64,000 bases of DNA, from the NCBI GenBank assembly GCA_012845835.1, contig JABAKD010000001.1, positions 7,709,832 to 7,773,831 on the forward strand, in the 5' to 3' direction. Position 1 is the first letter of the stretch. Each line of letters opens with the position of its first letter. Below the pieces are notes generated by a model. It worked only from the letters and a program-made list of their open reading frames with translations, was not told where the DNA came from and ran no database searches. Positions 56,370-64,000 of this stretch are shown here, in pieces. The DNA is from Undaria pinnatifida (Eukaryota > Sar > Phaeophyceae > Laminariales > Alariaceae). The position numbers and the translations under genes are program-made.

Positions 56370-56670
56370 CTCGTCCCACGTTAGGGGTGCGGCAGGTTCT
56401 AAGAATTTTCAGAGCCCCTAGCATGAGGAGAGCACAACATCTTGAGTCACCCCGAAACACGACTTTCGAAGGGGTTTGTTCACGTAACCCGACCAACCTT
56501 TCGGGCTTGCGCTAGCCCAAAAACAACGCGCGCTCTCGCAAATGTATCGTACTATTTTATAGCCGATAGTGCCACACTTAGAGGGGTCTCAACCGATCAC
56601 AAACATGTTGAGAAAAGTCAGGTTTCGCCCCAAAAGGGCAACCCCTACCGCACTATGGAGGGATGACTCC
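56370..56670. mobile_element. F4 inverted-repeat element
   Basis: GACTCGTCCCACGTTAGGGG to CACTATGGAGGGATGACTC; ~300 bp, in an intron of the right-hand gene. Confidence 0.65.
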
Positions 56671-57341
56671 GCTGGGAGCGGGCCCTACTAAACACACCCT
56701 TTTGGAACGCTCGTCATCGACCGACGTTGTAGCTCGTACCGACAGTTTCAGGATAGACCACACATGGAGGGTACCAACATCCATGGATCTGGTGCAAGGC
56801 TAGGTAGGGTATTAGAGCAGGATACCTTCCATTTGTGTTCGCGGCGTACGGTGCGGTTAAGTCACTCTAGAAACAGACACGAGATATGGTAGGGTTGGCA
56901 CTCTTGTTGGCTCAACTTTGTATGGCTGAATTCCCTCTTGCGCCGATATTTTCTGTAATATCATTGGACTATTTTTCAAGTTTTGCAACAAGATTATGCG
57001 TTTGTGTGCCTAGTCTTTGGGATTGGTTGCCCGCTTGAACGTTCGTTTATTATTGTCAGATTCGACGATGGGGTGGGGTAGGTCGATGGCTCCCGAAGTG
57101 ATTACCCCCTAGGACGCTTAGGTGTTTCTAGCTCAATCGTACGATGACCCCAAACTATATTTGATTCGTATTATTTATATTACGTTTGCCATTCGACTAG
57201 TAATGTGGGGCGTGAGCTTCAACGTCGGTCACGCATAGTAATAGTAGAAGAAATGCAGTTGTTGTTGTCACATTGTCATTCCCATAATCAAGTCCGTCCT
57301 TGGTCAAAAAACGGGCTCGTAATACGGGTGGGGGGGTAAGC

Positions 57342-57398
57342 GGGAGTAGTGGAAGGGAGCGAAGTACTTTCCACCAGGAGCTGCGAGGTCCGCAAGTG
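57342..57398 (+). pseudogene. Shadow copy of the end of exon 55868-56167
   Basis: It retains CTTTCCACCAGGAGCTGCGA and GTCCGCAAG, matching the exon end with ACT/ACC and AAA/AAG third-position changes. Upstream sequence diverges by indels. It lies about 1.2 kb downstream on the same strand, in the presumed intron. Confidence 0.65.
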
Positions 57399-57924
57399 GA
57401 GTGATTATTGTACAGCTAGTTCCATGCGGCTTGAACAAAAAATGAAACACACACGCAGATACCCCCTGCCGCAGCGGCTACTGCCGTCATAAGTATGTTG
57501 TCGCCGAGATAGATCTACGAAAGCCGCTTGTGACAATCGTACTTCCATCTAAACCAGTGAATACGAAAGAGGGGGGAGAAAGGGAATGAAAGAAGGAGTA
57601 TGAAATATCTGCCGGGTTCGGCTGATCATCTTCTGGCCAGCTACACCGGTAGACGTCTGTTCCGCGTGCTGTGGTGCTGGCCGACTGGCCGTTTTTCTGC
57701 ATCATTCCACAGCCGCCTTGCAATTACATTAACGTACGTCCAGACACGCGTACATTGCCAGCGTACGCTATGTAGCGATCAAAGAGGTCATTAAATGTGG
57801 TAACAATTCGATGTGGTGCGGTACTACTAATATGTTGTTTTCGAGACGATATTGTCCAAGGCCCCCTTTCAGGGACCAATCATGAACCATAGCCACGACG
57901 ACAGGATCATCCCGCGGTAAGGGT

Positions 57925-58185
57925 TGCAGTTGTTGAATTAACTAGTAGTGCACCTGTCCGATTGAGCTCCTCAAGCGCGGAACTACCGGTTAGTCATTAG
58001 AGCCAACTAATTTTACGAGGATGAAATTTGTTTGAGGACCAAAGTATAGGAGCTTGGTCGGTTTGCCCGAGCGAACGCCTTCGAAGTCATTTTTCGGGGT
58101 GATGATCGTGCGATATTGATCTCTCCTCGTGTTAGGAGCTCAGACAATTCTTGAAACCTGCTGCACCCCTACCTTGCGATGGCTC
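57925..58185. mobile_element. F4 inverted-repeat element, reverse orientation
   Basis: GAGCTCCTCAAGCGCGGAAC, GAACGCCTTCGAAGTC and TGCTGCACCCCTACCTTGCG in reverse F4 order. Confidence 0.55.
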
Positions 58186-58315
58186 GATGCTAACATGTGC
58201 TCTCACGATAGGCCTGATAAAGGTGTGGTCGCATGATACGCCATGCGTAGTGTAGTCCAATACGTGGTGTGATTGTTTCTGGTGATCCTTGATGTGGCCG
58301 GGTCTGGTCGGGCAG

Positions 58316-58440
58316 GTGAAGGTGTTGAGCAGGCACGAGTCTTCGCAGCGACGGGCGGCGCTGTTCCCTCAAGACGGCACGCCGCCGAGCACCGCTGTTC
58401 CTCCGCTTACGGACGTCGAGGTCGTCATTGTGAAGGATAG
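58316..58440 (+). CDS. Exon of an unrecognised gene (second)
   Basis: This exon of 125 bases follows CGGGCAG, phase 0 in and phase 2 out, ending GGATAG before GTGGGT. It encodes VKVLSRHESSQRRAALFPQD, a Pro/Thr-rich linker, and LTDVEVVIVKD. The split last codon (AG|) is completed as AGC, Ser, by the first base of the exon at 62031, an exact phase match across 3.6 kb. A diverged copy of its 3' end lies at 60324. Confidence 0.65.
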
Positions 58441-58676
58441 GTGGGTCTCTCCATCGGTCGGCTTTTATTTTGTGTTTTTTGTTGGGGAGAGGGTACTCCT
58501 AGGGTGGACTTTCTCGGGTATTTGACGCATGCGACGCGCGTATTACGATGAAGGTAGCACTTGTTTTTGCCATAAACGTTTCTGAATGGCTGGATGACGT
58601 GGCTCCTTAACCCAAAGTCATCAGAAGTTGATGTTTGGTTTGCAATACTCTTCGTAAAATAGGGTTGTTCATGGGA

Positions 58677-58965
58677 CAGAGGCTACGGTACTAGGGAGGA
58701 TGTTACGACGATGTAACGATACGCCCCCTTTTTCGCTGACCAGGTTTGAGCCACTCGCACTCGATTAACTCTGTATATATCACGGACAAAAACGCGTTTA
58801 AGGCGGCGTTTTCTTCGCGTAGCTTACCATTCCGTGGCAGATCCGTATCGTGAAAAAAGTACACAGCACGGAGGCCAAAGACCGCAAAGAATCAGAGGGG
58901 TCAATCGCGCGAGAACCCCGGGCAAGTAACAAGACATCAACCACAAGTGACCCCCCTACCGGGTA
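58677..58965. mobile_element. F3-type element
   Basis: GAGGCTACGGTACTAGGGAGG, GGTTTGAGCCACTCGCACTC, GCTTACCATTCCGTGGCAGA, GACCGCAAAGAA in order. Confidence 0.55.
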
Positions 58966-59569
58966 GCCCTTTTCTTCTTCCTCCTTTGGCGTGGGACGTG
59001 GAGCTCCTCAGGCAAATCGCCTCAGAAACACAATGATGCACATCAGCAACACAATGATGATAGACGTAGCACGCCTCAACCCTGAACCAGGTTCTGTCGG
59101 ATGGGGCTCTGCTACCGAGGAGGCACCCGATGACGCATCCTAACACAGCAGGGGTGGACCACGGCTACGGGTCACGTTTCGGTTAACCTTTTTTGTTCCT
59201 GCGGTGGACCTCTAGGAAACTCCCCGCGAGTGATCCCGCTGTTCCTTTCCGGTCGTAGTATTTCAAAACATGTTTTGCTTTGCGAGTTTCCATGCGGAAT
59301 GGAATGGTAAGCTACGCCGCACCAAAAGCAGGAGCTGAACGTTTTTCGTACGTGAGGTAGAGAGTCGCTCAGTGCGTGTGACTAAGACTCATTCGGTAGT
59401 GAAAAGGGGGTATCCCCCCGACCGCATATTGGGTCGGTGCGTCGGTTTTTTTGTGCTGGAGCTCGTCATTGGATTATCTCGGGTCGGCGCGTCGGTTGTT
59501 TGTGCTGGAGCTCCTTATTGGGCTATCTCTATTCCACTCTTAAAACGCTGACGTGGGCAAAGCTGCAAA

Positions 59570-59962
59570 CCCAACGCGTGCCACCATAGAGATTAGCACT
59601 TTTCTGGTGAAACGTTATCTGGTACTCAACCCATCTTGACCCCAAATCGTCGGAATGTAAAAAGAGAAAAAAAATCTCAATATTTTTTCGATGTAGTATG
59701 CATGTCTTACCCCATGAGGTTGATCATCTCAACTGGAGCCTGTATTTATTCATCAGGAGCACGACTTTGGGCTGAAGCAGTATAGCCAGAGTAGCTTATC
59801 ATTTAAGTAGCCTCAGAAACAAGAAGGGTGCAGCGCTGGCCGACGAAAAATCCCACGGAATAATAGGTATTTCAACTAAACATTTTGATGAGTTTTGACT
59901 TGAGACGCCCCGTCACACTCTGAAAACGGTTGAGGCAGAAAGTGCTACCTGTGTGTACCAAG
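59570..59962. mobile_element. F2 element, diverged
   Basis: CGTGCCACCATAGAGATTAG at the left, AAAGTGCTACCTGTGTGTAC at the right, interior AAAAATCCCACGG. Confidence 0.5.
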
Positions 59963-60323
59963 GAGCCACCCGAGGCCGTTGAATCATTTGCAGCATAACC
60001 TCTTGATATAGCCCAGGCCGTGAGGTTTGGAATGGGCTGTTGTTCTTTGTGGGAGTCAAGTTCTGGGTTCGGTGTTTGGACCTCCTATAGTGAAAAACCT
60101 TAGAAAAATGGGGTGCACCCCAATCGTAACACCCGTGGCTTGGCCATTGATCACGCACCACCTTCAAGGTTCGGAACAATCCAAGCATTGGTGGGGCATG
60201 GGTTTCAGTAGGTGGTGGCGTTGCGGGTGGAGAGTGTTAGCGAGATGGATAGGAAGGTGGAGAGGGGAAGGGGAGGGGCTGTTCAGCCAATATGGCATGA
60301 CTAGTATCGTATTTCTCACGCGT

Positions 60324-60405
60324 ACCGACGTCGAAGTGTTCATCGTCAAGCACGGGTAGGTCGGCCGTTCCGTCGGTCGCATATTTTGTGGTTTTTGTAT
60401 TAGGA
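60324..60405 (+). other. Copy of the 3' end of exon 58316, possible alternative exon
   Basis: It repeats the end of exon 58316 and about 45 bases of following intron, including CGGTCG and TTTTGTG stretches. It reads TDVEVFIVKH before a good GGTAGGT donor. Four of the base differences from TDVEVVIVKD are synonymous (GAG/GAA, GTC/GTG, ATT/ATC, GTG/GTC). A frame is open upstream to about 60280 (CTGTTCAG acceptor-like, but phase 2). It could be a retained alternative exon or a decayed copy. Confidence 0.5.
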
Positions 60406-61629
60406 AGGAGGCGGTGAGTACGTGATTACGGAGGAGAGGGGCAGTCCGTGGGGGTTGTCATGGAGACGGATAGGAACGGGGGGGAGGTTGTGTGAGGGAA
60501 TAGGCGCGGGGAGAGATTGGGCAGTGGAGACAGGTCGTTGTTAGTTTCGAGAGTAGATGGGCGAGTGGGGGGGGTTATCCTTCGGTGGGTAGGGGGGGGG
60601 GGGGGGAGGCGGGCGTGAAGCGGAGGGGTCTGTTAGATGGGGAAGACGAGGCGGAGGGTCGATGAGGGACGGGGACAGCGACGGGATTGGTCTACAAGTG
60701 AGCAGATATTGACAATATATAGTAAATAAAACCAGAGAGGGTGGTGGAATCGGATTAGGATTTCAGTGGTCAGGTGGCGTAGGATGGGGTGGCGGTGGAA
60801 TTGGGGGTGGCTGCTGGATTCTTAAGTGTAGATCTAAGCAAATACTGCGTTCGCCCCTTTCCCCCCCCGCCCCCTGCGCGTAGACACGAAAACCAAATAT
60901 CTCCGCCCCCCACCCCGCCCATCATACTTGTATATGTGGGAAAGTTTCGGACGAATGCTATGAATAAAGGTGAAACATATTGGCAAAACATTCCCGGATA
61001 ACAGGGCCCCCCTAATGAATGGAGGAAGTGACCCGTGCTACGATAGGGGTACTAAGGTATACCGATTTTTGGCGAAAAGTCTTTTCGAGGGAGGGGGCCC
61101 TCCTAAACAAAAAATCCTGGAAAGTGCATTTTTGTTTCTCATTCTGAATATATTTACACCTGGGCAAAAAAAAACGGGTTGGTTCATGGGAGTGCTCTTT
61201 CGGTTTGGGCACGTGCTGAAGAAGTAGCAGTTTTCGTCAGAAATAGGTTATTGCATTCTTGGCATGGTTCTCGTTGTACAACTATTAATAGAGGCCATGG
61301 GATGTTTCAGCCGGTAGCTTTTTTTATTTTGTCCGTGCGTGTCAGTTTTTGGGTTTGTAATGACATGTATTAACCTCTCCGAGCAACCTCAGAAATAAAA
61401 ATGGTGCACCCCTCCCTGCCGTAGCTCACGAGTCTTTCGCTCGAGATCGGTTGTTTGAGTGGAGGCCTGGAGCTCGTCAAGCCACCACCCTCGGACGGCA
61501 ACTGGTGATGTCACTTCTATCTTTTAGCATACGTCAAGCGCCTAGTATCGTTCGAGTACACCTAGGCCACGGGATTGTTGACAAAGTTGAACTTGCATTG
61601 TGTCTCTGGAACGTCTTTTGGGGTTGTAC
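60406..61629. other. G-rich and F2/F4-like intron sequence
   Basis: GGGGGAGG-rich to ~60700. F2-like CGTGCTACGATAGGGGTAC at 61033 and F4-like words at 61380-61500. No exon seen. Confidence 0.5.
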
Positions 61630-61832
61630 ATATATATAATAAAAAACAAAAATACACTCCAGCTGTGAGATCGAAGATTTCGTCGAAACTCATCTTTGCA
61701 AGCTGTGTGTGATACTCCGATCGCGCGTGTTACGGGTTGTGTGTCCTCATTAAGGATATAGGTCGGCGACTCCCCTTACAACTACAGTGTAGCTATCAGG
61801 GTCAACAGGGTGATGTTAATCAGTCTGTGCGA
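61630..61832 (-). mobile_element. F1 element, truncated
   Basis: Terminus to CAGTCTGTGCG; lies in the intron before the exon at 62031. Confidence 0.85.
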
Positions 61833-61911
61833 ATATACATCTATATATATTGCTTCCGAAGTAAGGCGCTTAACAAAACAACTCCATGGTTGAACCACTA
61901 ACCGTAGCATG

Positions 61912-61978
61912 CGCGGGTGGGCGTAATGACTGGAGTTCATGAGTGTTGGAAAGGTTTTTTTCCCCGTCCCTCGCCCCG
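61912..61978 (+). pseudogene. Shadow copy of exon 62031-62145
   Basis: It contains ACTGGAGTTCATGAGTGTTG, GAAAGG and CCGTCCCTCGCCCCGC, aligning with GCTGGAGTTCATGGTGGAAA and GTGCCCGCCCTTCCCG of the exon about 100 bases downstream. Indels destroy the frame. Same strand, directly upstream in the intron. Confidence 0.65.
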
Positions 61979-62030
61979 CATAAAAAGCTCAACATCGACA
62001 CGCACCCTCCCCACGCTGTAACTTTTCCAG

Positions 62031-62145
62031 CTACAACAAGGTGCTAGCGTGGTCAGACGTGATGCTGGAGTTCATGGTGGAAAGGCTTTTCTTCTTCGTG
62101 CCCGCCCTTCCCGAGACCCTAGGCGATCTCACGCCAAACCTGCAG
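62031..62145 (+). CDS. Exon of an unrecognised gene (third)
   Basis: This exon of 115 bases follows GTAACTTTTCCAG, with one base completing a Ser codon and then 38 codons ending CTGCAG before GTGACG. It encodes YNKVLAWSDVMLEFM, ERLFFFVPALPETLGDL and TPNLQ: a helical, hydrophobic and aromatic-rich stretch with clean codon usage. It joins in phase to the exons at 58316 and 62967. I do not recognise the family; a faint similarity of pattern to the C-terminal region of RFX transcription factors was considered but is too weak to use. Confidence 0.75.
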
Positions 62146-62744
62146 GTGACGTGGATATGGCGGCAGGAGTACAGGAGAAAACACACACACACTGTTGTTT
62201 GATGAGGAGCCAAAAAGTCTCCGTGAGGGGATGTCGTCGGAACGCTCCCTCCTTCATTCTCCTCCTTGAACCTACTTTTTTTTGTCGCTCAAGCTCCTGA
62301 TAATGACGTTTACAGCGACGCTCCAAGGGATGATCCATTTTTGAAAGTGTCCATTTTTAACAGAGTAGAATACAACGCCTCCGCGCGGGGGTTCCATCGA
62401 AAGGTTTATACAACGCCTCTGCGCGGCGGTTCCATCGAACGTTACCATCAGGGGCTGCCGTCAAAACATCCCCGAGACATTTTTCTCCGGACACGTGTTT
62501 TGGTGCACGCAAAACAACCTCACAACGCCGGTATGGTAGCGGTATCTACGATCGTCCTAGGAACGCTGCCAATGTTGTTGTATGACGAACCTAAACGCCC
62601 GCGTGATGGTGTCGCATCGCAAGACCCTCTCGGCGGAGGCATCATCGGAGCACCCCTTATGGGGGTGCCATCGTATCGTCCCAACATTTCCGTTTTACCC
62701 CTGACTTCAGTTTTGCGACTCAAAAATCACAACGCCCTACCGCT

Positions 62745-62775
62745 GGCCTGGCAGCGGTACCTTCAGGGGACGACT
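62745..62775 (+). pseudogene. Shadow copy of the start of exon 62967-63080
   Basis: CTGGCAGCGGTACCTTCAGG and the next dozen bases repeat the acceptor and first codons of the exon 222 bases downstream (CTGGCAGCGGTATCTTCACG). The acceptor AG is retained, but the following frame is different and ends soon. Confidence 0.65.
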
Positions 62776-62966
62776 TACCCAATAAAGAAAATTACCGTAA
62801 AATAAATGTTGGAAATACTGGCATCTACCTCCATGAGGGAATACAACAGTCACATCCCGTCAGGGGATAGAATACAAACACCCCCTCCCAGGGTAGATGA
62901 TAGAAGCATCCCCCCAGAGGATTTCCATCTTACCATCCCCTTATTATTTGCTTCTGTCGCTGGCAG

Positions 62967-63080
62967 CGGTATCTTCACGGGATGATCGACCTTGCGGTGC
63001 GCTCGCTCGACCCCGCGACCGAAGATATCTCCAGAGAATCGTACCAGGCCATGCACCCCAACCCGACACGCGCACACCAG
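62967..63080 (+). CDS. Exon of an unrecognised gene (fourth)
   Basis: This exon of 38 codons, phase 0 on both sides, follows CGCTGGCAG and ends CACCAG before GTGAGC, a strong donor. It encodes RYLHGMIDLAVRSLD, EDISRESYQAMHPNP and TRAHQ. It fits directly after ...TPNLQ of the previous exon. No further exon is visible before the window ends, so the gene should continue to the right. Confidence 0.75.
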
Positions 63081-63159
63081 GTGAGCTGGTAATTTAGATT
63101 CGATTGCGCTCCGATCGATTGCGCTGCTGTTGTTCATGAGAGGCTCACGCCGCGGCACA

Positions 63160-63440
63160 CCAAGGCTGCGGCAGGTAGGGGGGATGCTACAACGATTAGG
63201 TTACGATGATCTTATGATGACGTTATGATATACGCCGTTTTCGCCACCGGGTTTGAGCCATCATGCTCGCGCTAGTTACTCTGTATACCTCACTGACAAA
63301 TCCGCGTTCTGCGATGTTTTTTAGCTTATCGAAAAATTCCCATTCCATGCTGACTCGTCTCGAAGTTTAGAGCAACGACAAAACTTAAGGCCGCAAAGGT
63401 AGGGGGGGGATCACTCGGAGTGACCCCGGTAGCCACCGCT
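63160..63440. mobile_element. F3-type element
   Basis: ACCAAGGCTGCGGCAGGTAG, GGGTTTGAGCCATCATGCTC, GGCCGCAAAGGTAGGGGGGG, TCACTCGGAGTGACCCC. Confidence 0.55.
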
Positions 63441-63577
63441 GTCAAGCGCCCAAATGTGACTCCCTCGCCGTGTAGACTTGGCCGGTAGACGTGTACATGC
63501 TAGTTTATGGGGCTCCTCGTCCGAGGAGCTCAACGTGTTTCACCCAAAAGCTGATTTGGATATACCCTGGTGTACCA

Positions 63578-63850
63578 CCCAGGCTACGGTAGAGGGGGGC
63601 ACTTTTAAAAGCGTTTTTTTTTCCAGTGGCTCGGGGTCACTCGCGCGAGAATCCCCCCCTGTTCCTTTGCGATCTTAAGCTTTCGTGCTGTTTTGGAACT
63701 GGCGATATTAATCCGCAATGCAACAATGAATGGTAAAAGAAAAGCTACGCTGCACCAATAAACACTCGCCCTATCGTATTTTTGTCCCTTGAGGTAGGGG
63801 AGCCAGTCGTGTTAGTGCTGAACTTCCGGTAGCGAAAGACGGGGGCGTAT
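63578..63850. mobile_element. F3-type element
   Basis: CCCAGGCTACGGTAGAGGGG, GGTCACTCGCGCGAGAATCC, AAAAGCTACGCTGCACC, and a decayed right half. Confidence 0.5.
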
Positions 63851-64000
63851 CGCAACATCACCGTAACATCCCAGCTTTGGTCTAACACTACAACTTCTGC
63901 GTACCTTTCAAAAACGATCCCAGATGGTTGTAGTATAGATAGGTATACAACAACAAATGCTGCAAAAAAAACAACAATTATATTGTGACGATTTTTTGGG

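Overview
The window looks like repeat-rich nuclear DNA from a eukaryote. There are no operons, ribosome-binding sites or dense gene runs. The few convincing coding pieces are short exons of 87-300 bases, bounded by AG acceptors and GT donors and separated by introns of about 1.6-3.6 kb. The rest is mostly small non-autonomous transposons, simple repeats and long G or C runs. A stramenopile (brown-alga-like) host is my inference from gene structure and repeat style, with low confidence; nothing in the sequence proves it.

Layout. 1-9.4 kb: three phase-compatible exons of a diflavin (cytochrome P450 reductase-type) oxidoreductase on + (2580-2702, 4793-4879, 6494-6613), plus a possible last exon near 7.3 kb, with small inverted-repeat elements in the introns. 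9.7-16.5 kb: CAG/CAA-rich low-complexity open frames, one of which starts with a normal-looking exon. 17.3-22.3 kb: a hAT-like element with an 8-bp target duplication, a duplicated segment, and a 484-bp element packed with short iterons. 22.9-25.0 kb: a broken minus-strand gene with internal protein repeats and a Cys cluster. 25.9-26.9 kb: a miniature LTR element. 27.2-28.4 kb: a tyrosine-recombinase pseudogene. 28.4-55.6 kb: transposon-dominated, with most of about 20 copies of one terminal-inverted-repeat family (F1), two tRNA-derived SINE-like copies, a second iteron element, and a Ser/Asn/Ala-rich open frame with a duplicated C-terminal domain. 55.9-63.1 kb: four phase-compatible exons of one unrecognised + strand gene that probably continues past the right edge.

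The most striking pattern is that nearly every convincing exon has one or more decayed partial copies of itself in the flanking introns, on the same strand ('shadow exons'). Some include the splice-site flank, and some differ from the real exon partly by synonymous changes. Other observations: two ~490-bp elements built from inverted halves of GGGA(T/C)C-type iterons; a 90-bp mini-element; two short words (TACCwGGTA and TAGACTAGAC) far above chance frequency; and a shared short in-frame peptide at the ends of two otherwise different repeat families.
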